Below, piece after piece: positions 43,785-55,420 of a stretch of 64,000 nucleotides of DNA; position 1 is the first letter of the stretch; each line of letters opens with the position of its first letter. The position numbers and the translations under genes were made by a program. This DNA comes from Vicia villosa (lineage: Eukaryota > Streptophyta > Magnoliopsida > Fabales > Fabaceae): positions 73,566,144 through 73,630,143 of the forward strand of contig NC_081181.1 in NCBI RefSeq assembly GCF_029867415.1, read 5' to 3'. Under the pieces are notes generated by a model, which saw only the letters and a list, made by a program, of their open reading frames with translations, had not been told where the DNA came from and did no database searches.

Positions 43785-46160
43785 TGTCATACCCCAATTT
43801 TTGACCCTAAGATTCCCTCAACTTTAATTTGTTCCCATCTCATATTTGGGGGAATCTCCAAGCACCCATGTTTGTTTAACTTGTGAATAATTATTTATTT
43901 TGTTGAATCAAGTCAATCACCTCTCCTAAAAGCTTGGGTTTTGAGAATCGAACTTCAATCAATTGGACATTCATGGAATCCAAATGACTTCGACTTCAAA
44001 TGAGATTTTCTCATCATTAAATATCATGTCTTAAGAGTCTCTTAAATTCATTTGATCAAGTTCATCTCAAGATCATGTGACTCGATTCATCAAGCAGCTC
44101 CAAAGGGTCATGTGTTTATTTCCATGTCTTCTTCAAAAAATTTACTCAAGCCATGAGCCTCACAATCAAGTTTTCCTCAAGAAAACATAATTTCAAGGTC
44201 TTATGTACCTCCTCATGTCTTATCATGAAAGGAAAATTCAAGAGATTCAAAGTTGATTCAAGAAGTTTGACCTAATTTGACAAGTTCTTGATTCTATGAT
44301 CACAAGGGCATAAATACCTCAATTTTCAAGATTTTTGAGTGCTTCGTTTTTAAATTATTATCCTTGACATCATTAACAACTTCTCTTCACAAGTCAAGAG
44401 GGAACTTTATGAATAAAGTAATCAAAAGTGAGAAGATATTATAGGTCCTCCTTTGAAAGTTCAAGGAATTGTATGTCCACTTCAAAGGATCATAACTTGC
44501 TCATTTTTTGTCATTTTAAGCTCATTATTTTTGCATAATAATCTTGAGTGAGTCTACTTTAATTCATCTTTCAAGATCAAGAACACATTTTGAGTGAAAG
44601 ACCATGAAAGAAAAGTAAACATTATAGGTCATTTCAAGATGCCTAACTTTTAAGGCATATCATGTGTGCAAGACTGGCAACAAGTCAAAATGGCTCATTT
44701 TTAACTTTCTCTTGCATAAATTTTGGCCCTAACCTTAACTTTCCATTCTTTAAAACTTTCATATTGGTACTTTTGATCAATTCAAGCTCTAAAGCACTCA
44801 TTTGAGATATACATAAAGGTGTTTGATGAAATGACCTCGCAAGATTGCGTTGATTTTGCCCAAGTTGCTAAAGGCATATCTCTCAGTTCATAAGGCATGT
44901 GGAGATGATTATTTTTGCATTGTATTATTATTAATGAGAACAATATTTGGCTCAAAGAAAAATAGAAAATGCACAAACCAATTGCAAGAAGGCCTGATTC
45001 AAAATTTTACACTCATGCATGTCAAAAACTTAGAAAAATTTCTAAGTGTTCAAGCATTTTTTGTCACTAACTTTGAGGACTTGTATCTTTGTGACCAATT
45101 AACCAAATGAAACCTTTCCATGATCCTTATAAATTTTGTCAGCTCATCTTCCAAATTCAAAAAGAATCATGTCAAAAAGCTTTCAACATTATGAGTTATG
45201 TATTTTTGAACAAGGCACCGTGGACTGTTTTTTTTGCTCGAGGATCAAATTTGCATAACCTCTAATTCTTAATTTAATCAAGCTTTGCACGTCTTTTCTT
45301 CACTAATTGCTTCTAATGAGCTTATAGAAGTTATTTAGCACCTTAAAATGCAAGGATTGAGTGAGTTTTGATGGATTGCAAGTTACACCATTCATGCTAA
45401 CTTGAGAAATCAAATCGACTACAAAACGCAATCCTATGCCTTCATACACTCTCATACGTACCTCTTATACTATAAATAGAGGTGTTCTCCTCCTCTTTGG
45501 AAAAGCTTAGACAGCCAAAGAAGCTCTGCCAGAACTTCACCACACCTCAAATTTCAAATTTGTTTTCACTCCAAACCTTTTCCACAAGCCAAATTAAGTA
45601 TCACTGAATCATCCTTGCACTTCAGGGAAGTTTTTCATTATCTTACATTGAAGAATCGTGCCTCAACCTATTATTACCAGAGCTTATCATTTAAACATAT
45701 ACAGGTAGATTCCTTCACCATTGCGCAAATTTCTTGGTCCTATATTGTTCTCTTTTCATTCCCGTAGCTGTAGCTTCTTCTGGTTTTGATTTTCGTTGAG
45801 AAACAAGCATTTCATCTTGACTTTAAATTTTACGATCTTATGGTTTTTCTCAAAATTCTCATTCGTCTCTGATTGTTAATTTAAACAAAATACATGCTTG
45901 TAATGGCGCTGATAGGCCGAGTACAATGATATCTGTTTGATCCATTTTTGTTGACTTCGATTTTTTGGTAATTCTTATGGAATCTATGTGTTGTTGTTGA
46001 CTTGTTCCATGATAGGCGTTTGCTTTAAGCCATGTGACGTGTCACGTCAATTAATGAGGCACATCCAAAGGTCCATGTTATTTTCAATTTATGATCTTGA
46101 TTAGCTTTATTTTAATTAATTTAAAATTATTTTCTTATCTTTAAAAAATATAAAAAAAAA
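43785..46160 (+). repeat. Diverged Tat-like LTR remnant (end uncertain)
   Basis: It begins TGTCATACCCCAATTTTTGACCC, the start seen in the other Tat LTRs, 40 bp after the previous LTR. A TATA box (ACTATAAATAGAGG) is near 45470, followed by a transcript-like region. I cannot find internal sequence or the second LTR. It may be a solo or truncated LTR, and the right boundary is approximate. No gene is seen in it. Confidence 0.5.
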
Positions 46161-46386
46161 TCGTCATCACTTGTTGACTTGTGTTTAACCTCTAATTATT
46201 TGTTGGAATTTTTATTTGGTGTTTTGATACCCATTGTATATTTCATCAATAAATTTCAATTAATTAATCATTTTTGTTCATGTTTAAATAGTTTTGAGTT
46301 CCTGAAAATTATCAAAGCTTTTTCTAAATATCTTATATAGTTTTTTAATTTTATTATGGTCGTATTTAAAATTTATTTGGTGTTAT

Positions 46387-46658
46387 TATGGGTGTGCAAA
46401 ATATCCGGTTGTGATACTCAAATCCATAACCAAATCTAAACCACTTTTAAATATTCGGATATAATAATTGAATGCTTATTAACTGGTTTAGTTATTAATG
46501 GTTTGGTTATCCATTCATATAATCATAATCAAATTTATAACCGATTATATAACCAATTTTGATTAAAATGTGGTTATGGTTATAAATCTAAACCATTTAA
46601 ATAATTTTAAAATAGTTATAGTTTTATTTTTAAAAATAACCAATCATGCACACCCCTA
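46387..46658. mobile_element. hAT-like MITE
   Basis: The ends TATGGGTGTGCA and (reversed) TAGGGGTGTGCA form an imperfect TIR. The interior is AT-rich with repeated AACCAAATCTAAACCA and GGTTATGGTTATA motifs. I do not find a clean 8-bp duplication (GGTGTTAT against TTTCATAA), so the boundary is less sure. 46659-47097 holds nothing I recognise. Confidence 0.55.
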
Positions 46659-47097
46659 TTTCATAATATCAAAGATTGAGACACAACTGCTATTTAAAAC
46701 CCTAACATTAGTGTTATGGAGACATAAAAAAATCACATGAGCCATTCCTAACTATGGTCTCAAAGACATAAAAAAGCATAATGACCCTTTTATAGAAACC
46801 CTTTCCCCCCACATTTTTGAACACATGGAAAGAACAAAACTTTCCATCCATCTCAAACAAATAGTAAGGTTTAACATTCACATAAATGGCTTAAAGTAAA
46901 ACTAGAACTTGTTTTTATCCTATTTCATAGATTGGAAAACCGAGATACAAGTGAATACAAATTTTTATGCAATATGCAAGGAAAATTCATCGACAGACTT
47001 GAAAACCAATAAAACCAGTTATATAATAAAATCAATTGATAACAGAATATTTTATTACAAATGAAGAACAAAGAATGAGAATATGTTGCACTGATCT

Positions 47098-47724
47098 TTA
47101 GTATCTTCTACTCTTGTGCGCCTTTCTTCTTTTCCTATCCTCAAGTTCCCACTCATCCTTCAATGACTTCCATTTGAGTTCAAAATTGTATCCAAATCTT
47201 TTTGCAATTTGGTAAATATGATTCCCTGGAGGATACATCATCATTGCATTAGAGAACACAAGCCTCATGTCGCTAGCAAACTCATCTGGTGTTGCATACA
47301 ACTTCATTTTTCTCTCTATTTCATTTAAACCAATTGGCTTTGACTCAGAGACGTTATCGACCATTGCTGGAGGATCTTTCAAATCCCAACCATCTCTACC
47401 CACCAACATCCTCTTCAAAATCAACCAACATTGCCTTCTCTTAACACACTTCATTGGTTTCTTCAACACACATTCTTTGGATGAATCCTTCATGTTATCG
47501 TTCGCCAGTTTTGAACTTTCTTTGACACCCTTTGGTTGAGACATGACAATGTCGGAAACATGGTTCTTGATCATGTTGTTGTTTGGTTGAGACAAAGAGA
47601 AAGGTGTTGTTTTGGTATGATAATTTGAATCAACCCAATAGCAGGCTACAGTTGGTTTTACAGAATCTTGAAACTTGCTTCTTGTTTTCATTTGTGCCAT
47701 AGAGCAATTCTTGCATGGACACAA
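47098..47724 (-). CDS. Divergent bromodomain (GTE-type) protein
   Basis: An intronless 208-residue frame and the only likely host gene here. The C-terminal half resembles plant GTE (BET-like) bromodomains, which read acetylated histones in the nucleus: QCWLILKRMLVGRDGWDLKDP (about 98-118), ERKMKLYATPDEFASDMRLVFSNAMMMYPPGNHIY (137-171) and FELKWKSLKDEWE (181-193), then a basic tail RKRRKAHKSRRY. The loop between helix Z and helix A is shortened (VSESKPIGLNEIERKM), lacking the usual DYF..I..PMDL-like block. The acetyl-lysine-binding Asn of the YNPPG motif is Tyr 164 (TAT, 47233-47235). There is no extra-terminal domain. The N-terminal 90 residues match nothing I know. ATG at 47724 or 47700. It could be a decaying paralogue; its expression is unknown. 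Confidence 0.75.
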   Translation of the reverse strand: MCPCKNCSMAQMKTRSKFQDSVKPTVACYWVDSNYHTKTTPFSLSQPNNNMIKNHVSDIVMSQPKGVKESSKLANDNMKDSSKECVLKKPMKCVKRRQCWLILKRMLVGRDGWDLKDPPAMVDNVSESKPIGLNEIERKMKLYATPDEFASDMRLVFSNAMMMYPPGNHIYQIAKRFGYNFELKWKSLKDEWELEDRKRRKAHKSRRY

Positions 47725-47965
47725 TCATAAATCTATATTCGTAGGCACAACCAATAAGAAGAGAATAATTTTTAATTTAATTTAATTTTAATTTTGTTTT
47801 TAATTAGATTCATGAGGTGTTGAGATTATGAAAGAGACAGAAAATTAAGTTTTTAATTAATTAAAATTATATGGTTGATTGTGTGTAAAACAATTTCTTA
47901 GATCCGTGTCCACCTAAGGATTTTCCTGTGCCATAATACTTAAAACAACTTTAATAAAAGTTCAA

Positions 47966-48796
47966 TCTTATTTTTATTTTAATTATTTTTTTATGAGAAG
48001 TTGTTTTAACCAACTTTTCACTTAATTTTTTTTTTAATTCTTGGTTTCAAAAATTGTAACAAACAAGGGCTAAGGTCTTTTACAAAATAGATCTTTAAAT
48101 ATTAATCAATTTTTTTACGACAATGAATAATAATTTTAATTTATCTTTTTGTTTTCAAATTATTTATTTAAAAATTCCAATGGATTTAATTGATATAAGA
48201 TGTTTTGCACTATCTATCGGTAAATCATAACACTCATATGTTGAACAATGTTTGACTTTTCTTTCAACAACATTTTATACAGTGTTAGGTTTTTTACACT
48301 TACATGACAATTAATGTCCATTTAAAATTTATTTTTCTTAAATACAATTTTTGTCTCTTTATTTAATTTAATTTCTTAAATTAAACTTTTATTTTAAATC
48401 TAAACAATCTTGTCCACACTCACTTATTTGCACCGAAGATTGACAAGAAGTCCATCTTTTATCTATAAAACTTCGCAAAATTTATATTTAACGCAAAATT
48501 TTATCTTGAATGAGTGATCGCAAAAGGAATGAACCTTCAATTTATTTATAAGAAGTTAGTTTAACTAACTTCTCATTTGAATTGTATTTTATAGAAAATC
48601 TCAAAATTTAAAACATAAGAAATGAAAATTTTGATTTGTTTTTTGTTTTAAAAATTTGTAACAAGCTAGCCAAAAGGTCATTTAGAAAATAAGTTTTTAA
48701 ATATTAATCAATCTTTCTACAACAATGAATAATAATTTTAACTTATCATTTTTTTATTTTAAAATTATTTATTTAAAAACTCATATATGTTAAAGA
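47966..48796. repeat. Two tandem copies of an AT-rich host repeat
   Basis: Units starting near 47966 and 48535 share ATTAATCAAT...ACAACAATGAATAATAATTTTAA and TATTTAAAAA stretches, with a period of about 560 bp and clear divergence. The second unit is interrupted by the Copia element and continues at 53374-53483. A third, uninterrupted copy lies at 58152-58500. Class unknown. Confidence 0.6.
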
Positions 48797-49028
48797 TGTT
48801 AGAACACAGACTTGTGTTGCAGAGGTTATGCGCAACAATGTGAGAATAAGAGTTGGGAGAGAGAAAGGTAATAGAAAAAAGTCTCAAATCTTTATTTACA
48901 TGACTAACTTGTTTATTTACATTACATTGGCTATTTATAAGTGACACACATATGCCAGCTAGGATAACTAACCAATAGTAGCTTTAACTAAACAAAAGAA
49001 AATATACAGTTTTGAATTAATCTCAACA
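48797..49028 (-). repeat. 3' LTR of the 4.6-kb Copia element
   Basis: 232 bp; TGTTGAGATT at its start and TCTAACA at its end on the minus strand. Confidence 0.93.
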
Positions 49029-49040
49029 CTTCCCCTTAAT

Positions 49041-51974
49041 TCATAACTGTTTAGCACTTATAACACCAAGCTTGTTTCTCAAAAACTCAAATCTGTCAAA
49101 TTTTAAAGCCTTTGTGAAACCATCTGCCAACTGCACTTCAGTTGGACAATACTGCACTTCAATCACACCATTACTCACTTGTTCTCTAATGAAGTGAAAT
49201 CTAGTGTCAATGTGTTTGCTTCTACCATGGGAGACTGGGTTCTTGCCAAGGTTGATTGCTGACTTATTGTCAATTCTCAGCACCAATGGCTTAATCACTT
49301 CACACTTTAACTCCTTCATAACAGAATCCAACCACATTACTTGGCAAGTTGCAAATGTTCCAGCAACATACTCTGCTTCACATGAAGAGAGAGCAGTCAC
49401 AGGCTGTTTCTTTGTACACCATGAAATGGTTGCTTCATTGAACTTAAAAACATAACCAGATGTGCTTCTTCTATCTGTTATGTCACCACACCAATCACTG
49501 TCAGAATATCCAATCAGTTCATCTTTTGCAGCCTGATTTTCTTTTGGAAACAGTAGTCCAAAATCCTTTATGCCTTTTATGTACCTAAGTATCCTCTTGG
49601 CAGCTTTCATGTGTGTCTTCCTTGGATCATGCATGAACTTTCTAACAACACTAACTGAGTAGCATATATCTGGCCTGTTGTTGCACAGATACCTCAATGA
49701 TCCGATTATCTGCCTAAACAGTGTTGAATCTACCTTCTCCTCATTGTTGCACTCATCAATTTTTAAATTTGTTTCAGATGAATTTGAAGTTGGATTGCAG
49801 TTATCCATTTCAAACTTTTCCAGCAGTTCACCAATATACTTTTGCTGATGCATCAAAATTCCTCTTTTCCCCTTTAAGAATTCCATGCCTAAGAAGAATG
49901 AGAGTTCTCCTAAATCTGTCATTTCAAACCCAGATTTCAGCTTGCACTTCACATTTTCAATTTCTGAAGCATTGCTCCCTGTGATGAGCAGGTCATCAAC
50001 ATACAAACAAATTATCAAGGTTTCTTCATTTGAATTCTGCACAAACACTCCAAATTCTGTTGCACACTTCTTGAAACCAATTTGCATCAGCACTTGATCA
50101 ATCTTCATGTTCCAGGCTCTAGGAGCCTGCTTTAGACCATACAAAGCCTTGTGGAGTTTGTACACCTTGTGCTCTTTACCCTTTACCTCAAAACCTGGAG
50201 GCTGTGATACAAACACCAACTCTTCAAGTGGACCATTTAAGAAAGCTGACTTTACATCCAAATGGTAAAGTGACCACTCTCTTCTACATGCCAAAGCAAC
50301 CACCAGCCTCACAGTTTCAATTCTTGCAACTGGGGCAAATACCTCATTGTAATCAATGCCATGTTTTTGCAAGAAGCCTCTAGCCACCAACCTGGCCTTA
50401 TGCTTTGAAATCTTCCCATCAGGGTTTAATTTCAACTTGAATACCCATTTCACATCTATCTCCTTTTTCTTGTCTGGCAGGTCAACCAACTCCCAAGTGT
50501 GATTCTTCTCAATTGATTTAATCTTTTCCATCATAGCTTCCTTCCACACATCTATCTTTAGTGCTTTTTCATAATTGAGAGGTTCAGCATCTGCCAATAG
50601 AGCAAAATGAATGATGTCACCTTCTTCATTTACAACATTGTCAGAGATCACCTCACAATCATTCAGTCTGCTTGGCAACTGTCTGATTCTTTGAGGCCTT
50701 ACATTTACTGCTGCCACTTCTAGTTCTGCTGGTTCTTCTGCATTTTCCTCATTTCCTACTTCATTTTCTGACTCATCACTTGAATCAGGATAAATGCAGC
50801 TTTGTTGTCCACTTGAATTGTAGACTGGCTCCTCTTCCCACTTCCACTTCTTTGCCTCATTCACAATCACATCCCTGCTGACATACACCTTTTGAGTTGC
50901 AGGATTGTACAACTTATAGGCACCGGTAGGATGATAGCCTTTAAGTATCATGACTTCACTCTTGTCTTCAAGCTTGCTTCTCCTTACATCTGGCACATGT
51001 TTGTAACATAAGGAGCCAAACACTTTAAAATGCTTTACACTGGGCTTTCTCCCACACCAAGCTTCCTCCGGCACCTGGTGTTTTAACTTCTTTGTAGGGC
51101 ATTTGTTCAGAATGAAAGCAGCTGTAGTAACTGCTTCACCCCAGAATTTGTGTGGCAAGTTTTTCTGTTTGATCATGCTTCTGGTCATGTTCAGCAGAGT
51201 TCTATTCCTTCTCTCTGACAAGCCATTATGTTGTGGTGTGTAAGGGGCTGTTACTTCATGAATAATTCCTTGACTAGTGCAGAAAGCTTCAAACTCCTTT
51301 GAAGTGTACTCTCCTCCTCCATCACTTCTCAAAATTTTTATAGATTTATCACTTTCTTTCTCTACTAAGATTTTGAAATTTTTGAATACCTCCAAAGCTT
51401 CACTTTTCAACTTAATGGTATACAGCCAGATCATCCTTGTAAATTCATCAACAAATGTGATGAAGTATCTACTTCCCCATAATGAAGATACTTCAAAAGG
51501 ACCACAAATGTCTGAATGGATCACCTGCAATGCTGAACTGGATCTCTTAGGTGTTTCAGACGCAAAAGGAAATATGCTCTGCTTACTCTTCACACACACT
51601 TCACAGATTGCCTTCTTTAAGTTCAGCTTTGGCAGGCCATGTACCAGATCTTTAGAATTTAGTTCACTGAGACTTCTAAAATTCAAATGACCAAACCTCT
51701 TATGCCACAATTCTTCCACATCTTCACCAGATGCATTAGACAAAGACAACATCTTTTCACTTGAGATGTTGCATCTGTATGTTCTATTCTTTGATATGTT
51801 TGACTTGAGCACCAAGTCCTTCTTTGCATCAAACAACTTCAAAGAATCACCATCCATGGTCACTGAGAATCCCTTCTCCACAAGTTGACCAATGCTCATG
51901 AGATTACACTTCATCTCAGGAACATACATCACGTCCTCAATAATGACTCTCTTGCCATTATTGCCTTTGATCAC
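49041..51974 (-). CDS. pol: Copia pol: integrase, RT, RNase H
   Basis: An open frame of 977 residues from the Met at 51974; the natural frame continues upstream into protease and gag. Integrase zinc region (WHKRFGH about 90, CEVCVKSK about 124) and core triad Asp 155 (HSDICGPF), Asp 218 (LRSDGGGEY) and Glu 254 (GLSERRNR), with the D-35-E spacing correct. Reverse transcriptase has [13 protein letters not shown] and [10 protein letters not shown]. RNase H has [10 protein letters not shown] and [12 protein letters not shown]. All catalytic residues are present, unlike the SIRE copy. The enzymes copy and integrate the element. Confidence 0.92.
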   Translation of the reverse strand: MIKGNNGKRVIIEDVMYVPEMKCNLMSIGQLVEKGFSVTMDGDSLKLFDAKKDLVLKSNISKNRTYRCNISSEKMLSLSNASGEDVEELWHKRFGHLNFRSLSELNSKDLVHGLPKLNLKKAICEVCVKSKQSIFPFASETPKRSSSALQVIHSDICGPFEVSSLWGSRYFITFVDEFTRMIWLYTIKLKSEALEVFKNFKILVEKESDKSIKILRSDGGGEYTSKEFEAFCTSQGIIHEVTAPYTPQHNGLSERRNRTLLNMTRSMIKQKNLPHKFWGEAVTTAAFILNKCPTKKLKHQVPEEAWCGRKPSVKHFKVFGSLCYKHVPDVRRSKLEDKSEVMILKGYHPTGAYKLYNPATQKVYVSRDVIVNEAKKWKWEEEPVYNSSGQQSCIYPDSSDESENEVGNEENAEEPAELEVAAVNVRPQRIRQLPSRLNDCEVISDNVVNEEGDIIHFALLADAEPLNYEKALKIDVWKEAMMEKIKSIEKNHTWELVDLPDKKKEIDVKWVFKLKLNPDGKISKHKARLVARGFLQKHGIDYNEVFAPVARIETVRLVVALACRREWSLYHLDVKSAFLNGPLEELVFVSQPPGFEVKGKEHKVYKLHKALYGLKQAPRAWNMKIDQVLMQIGFKKCATEFGVFVQNSNEETLIICLYVDDLLITGSNASEIENVKCKLKSGFEMTDLGELSFFLGMEFLKGKRGILMHQQKYIGELLEKFEMDNCNPTSNSSETNLKIDECNNEEKVDSTLFRQIIGSLRYLCNNRPDICYSVSVVRKFMHDPRKTHMKAAKRILRYIKGIKDFGLLFPKENQAAKDELIGYSDSDWCGDITDRRSTSGYVFKFNEATISWCTKKQPVTALSSCEAEYVAGTFATCQVMWLDSVMKELKCEVIKPLVLRIDNKSAINLGKNPVSHGRSKHIDTRFHFIREQVSNGVIEVQYCPTEVQLADGFTKALKFDRFEFLRNKLGVISAKQL

Positions 51975-53075
51975 TATATTTCCACCGCCTTCTGCCTCAA
52001 GGCTACTGTTGTTAGCAAGTTTGATACTTTTCTTCTTGCTTGTATCAAACTTTGTCAGTCATTCTCTATGTGAGGTCATATGGTTTGAACAACCTGAATC
52101 AAGAAACCACTCCTCATTCTTAATTCTTTAATCACTGGTTATGGCCATCAGCAGTACTGTACCTGATTCATCTCCATGGGCCAGATTTACTTCTTCAACT
52201 GATTCCTTTTTGAACCAACACTCATCAGCAAAATGTCCATGCTTCTCACAGTTGAAGCACTTCACCTTGCTTTTGTCAAAATCCCTCTTCTTGTTCTGAT
52301 TTCTGCCAAAGCCTCCTCCTTTTGAAGATTCAGCTTTGTCCTCACCCTTGTTCTTTCCACTCTTGAACCAGCTTGGCTTGCCTTTTCCTTTTCTTTTGAA
52401 ATCCTTCTGACTTCCCTCTTTCTTGCCGGTCTGAACTTGGAGGGCTTGTTGAATTGATCTCTCAGAACTTCTATCAAACACCAGGAGTTCATGTGCTTCT
52501 AATGAATTTTGCAATTCTTCGATCTTCATCGTTTTCACATCCTTTGCTTCTTGGATAGCTACGACTATGAAATCGAACTTTTGACTCAAAGATCTCAGTA
52601 CCTTTTCTACTACCATTTGATCTGTAATATTTTCCCCACAGGTTTTCATTTGATTTACAATGGCAATTAGCTTCGAGAAGTAGTCACTTACCTTTTGATC
52701 TTCCTCCATCTGCATCATCTCATACTTCCTTCTGTAGGATTGCAGCTTCACTTGTTTTACCTTTTCTCCACCATTGTAATAGCTTTCTAAAATGTCCCAC
52801 GCTTCTTTGGATCTTGTTGCTTTTGATATCTTCTCGAAGTGTTGATTATCAACATTCTGCTGGATGTAAAACAAAGCTTTACAGTCTTTTTTCTTGGCTT
52901 CTTTGAATGCATTTTTCTGTGCATCGGTTGGATTTACCAACAAATCCTCGTAGCCACTTTGCACAATATCACTCACTTCTTGTGCTCCAAACAGAGATCT
53001 CATCAGTGCACTCCATCGATCCCAGTTCTGGTTATCAAGAACCAGAATATTAGATCCAAGGCCGTTGCTATTCAT
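51975..53075 (-). pseudogene. gag: Copia gag and protease start, two stops
   Basis: The ATG at 53075 opens 315 codons of gag (NWDRWSALMRSLFGAQEV, KEAWDILESYY and the zinc knuckle CFNCEKHGHFADEC). TAA at 52128-52130 and TGA at 52059-52061 interrupt the same frame on either side of the protease motif FLDSGCSNHMT. 23 codons separate the stops, so frame is kept into pol. These two changes are the only coding damage I see. Confidence 0.88.
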
Positions 53076-53141
53076 CTTTCCTCACAGAAAAACTATCACT
53101 CACTGTTTCCCCTTTATTCGAACCAGGCTCTGGATGCCAAT

Positions 53142-53373
53142 TGTTAGAACACAGACTTGTGTTGCAGAGGTTATGCGCAGCAATGTGAGAATAAGAGTTG
53201 GGAGAGAGAAAGGTAATAGAGAAAAGTCTCAAATCTTTATTTACATGACTAACTTGTTTATTTACATTATATTGGCTATTTATAAGTGACACACATATGC
53301 CAGCTAGGATAACTAACCAATAGTAGCTTTAACTAAACAAAAGAAAATATACAGTTTTGAATTAATCTCAACA
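53142..53373 (-). repeat. 5' LTR of the 4.6-kb Copia element
   Basis: 232 bp direct repeat of 48797-49028, with a TATA box (TATAAATA on the minus strand) at 53277-53284. Confidence 0.93.
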
Positions 53374-53483
53374 ACAGAAATATACTTAAATATATTTAAT
53401 TGATATAAAGATTTTACACTATTTATAGTAAATTGTAACACTTATATCTTAAATAATGCTTGACGTTTCTTTTAACATTTTAA

Positions 53484-53512
53484 CTAGCGGGATACCCGTG
53501 CTATCGCACGGG
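53484..53512 (-). mobile_element. Helitron-type 3' terminus
   Basis: On the minus strand, the hairpin CCCGTGC-GATA-GCACGGG (53495-53512) is followed by TATCCCG and CTAG, with a host T next: the classic Helitron 3' end. The paralogous copy at about 58345 has AA followed by TGTG at this point, so insertion was between A and T. The body should extend to the right. I could not find a convincing 5' TC end or a Rep/helicase gene. Confidence 0.6.
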
Positions 53513-53869
53513 GCCGTTTGGATTTAATATTACATGGATAAGATCTATGTTATGAAGTTATTCCGTATATATTTAAACAATACGCATATTAATTGGATGA
53601 CTGTCGGAAAAAAAATTAAACATGTAGTATGTTAAATAATAGTTAACGATGTAAGAGCTAATAATACATCCAAATTTTAGCTCTTTAACTAAAACAATAA
53701 TTACACGTCGCAATATGTCATTTGTCAGTTTTTAAATCTGTTTTACCGATCATAAACATTGATATAATCACAAATATAAACAAAAAAATATGTAGCAACA
53801 TTTATGCATTGATTAAAGTAATATAACAACATTATACTTATACTTATTTTTTATATTTATAAAAATACT

Positions 53870-55420
53870 TAGAACTCGTTTATAAAAACACTTATTTGAT
53901 CAAACTCTGGGTAAAATAATTTTATAAAAATAATTAGTAGATTTTTATTGTTTATTAAAATATTTGTAACTTGTTTCCGTTTATAAAAATAATGGTATCA
54001 CCAATATACTTTTCGCATTTATAAAAATATTTTTAACTTATTCACGTTTATAAATATAATTGTATTAATAGTAGACTTTTCCTGTTTATAAAGTTATTTG
54101 CAATTTATTTTCGTTTATAAAAATAATTGTATCAACAATAGTCTTTTTTCGTTTATAAAAAAAATTGTATCAACAATAGACTATTTTTGTTTATAAAAAT
54201 ATTTGTAGCTTATTCCCGTTTATAAAAATATTTGTATCAACAATAGACATATTTTCGTTTATAAAAATATATGTAACTTATTCCCGTTTATTAAATCAAA
54301 TGTATCAATAGTTGATTATTCTCGTTTATACAAATATTTGTAATTTATTCTGGTTTATAAAATCAACTGTATCGACATTAGACTTTTACTTTTTTCCATT
54401 TAAACACTACAAGAAATCCTGTCCCCAGCGACATAAATTAGCGACGTGGAAGTCACGTGGGTAATTATTGCCTGTAGCGACGTGACAACCACGTCGCAAC
54501 ATGTTTTTAAATTTTAAATAACTTTATAAACATAAAGTAATGAGGAGTCAGACGTTGGGTTACGTGAATAAAGTTGCGACGTGGGATACACGTCGCTACA
54601 TTAAATGTATAAATTAAAATTTAAAAAGCTATAACGTTCACATGGGGGGAAGATTCAAATTTTAAAAAATTCAGTTGTGACGTTACAAACACGTCGCAAC
54701 ATTTAAAACGAAATTACAACGTTCCACTGAAATGACTAGGTGACAGCATTTATGGCAGAGACATTAATTAAATATTACTGTTTGCTTGTTGCGACGTGTT
54801 TAGCACGTGGCAAATAGCAAGGTTCAATACACGTCGCTACATTGTATATTAATGCAAGCAATTGACTTCACTCCACCACACCATTCTTTAGAAAGAAACC
54901 CATTTTCGTTTCAGACCAAGCTTCTCTCCCAAAACCAGAAATTCAAACCTTCTCTCCCAAAATCCAACTGCAATACTAAATCAATCCAAATATTTTTCTT
55001 ATATCAAAGGTAATTAAGGTTGAATCAGTATTATCTTATAATTTCATTCTATATTCTATTTTTATTTGTAATTTATTCCCATTTATAAAATCAATTGTAT
55101 CAACAATAGCTTTTTTTCCCGGTTATAAAACTACTTAAAACTTATTCCAGCTTATAAATATAATTGTATCAACAATATTTTTTTCTAATTTATTAAAATA
55201 TTTGTAACTTATTTCCCTTTATTAATATAAGTGTATCAACAATAGTATTTTCCCTTTTTTTAAATAAGTTAACAGTAAATTTTTCTCCGTTTAAAAAATA
55301 TAAAATATTTGTAACTTATTCAAATTTATAAAATATTTGTAACTTATTTGAAAATATTTGTAACCTAATCATTAATTTAAAAACATTTGCATCAAAAATA
55401 GATTTTTTTCATAGATACAT
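53870..55420 (+). repeat. AT-rich minisatellite, interrupted
   Basis: Degenerate units of about 35 and 70 bp built from CGTTTATAAAAATATTTG, TAACTTATTCCCG and ATTGTATCAACAATAGAC recur from about 53870 to 54404 and again from 55060 to 55420. The CACTA fragment sits between the two parts. Confidence 0.65.
54405..55050 (+). mobile_element. CACTA (En/Spm) terminus, truncated
   Basis: It starts CACTACAAGAAATC, the plant CACTA inverted-repeat form. Subterminal motifs are GCGACGTG and CACGTCGC, often as inverted pairs (about 54430-54850). CT-rich, leader-like sequence follows (CTTCTCTCCCAAAACC near 54920) with a 68-codon frame at 54807-55013 that I do not recognise. There is no matching right terminus in the window, so this is a deletion derivative. 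The right boundary is approximate. Confidence 0.65.

Larger units (their letters stand above)
48797..53373 (-). mobile_element. Ty1/copia element with short LTRs
   Basis: The 232-bp LTRs at 48797-49028 and 53142-53373 differ at about three positions. Flanks AAAGA and ACAGA fit a 5-bp target duplication with one mutation, and the third host-repeat copy at 58230 shows the empty site. On the minus strand, a primer-site-like TGGCATCCAGAGCC follows the 5' LTR and the polypurine tract AATTAAGGGGAAG precedes the 3' LTR. The single gag-pol frame has two stops only, so it is a young, nearly intact copy. Confidence 0.93.
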
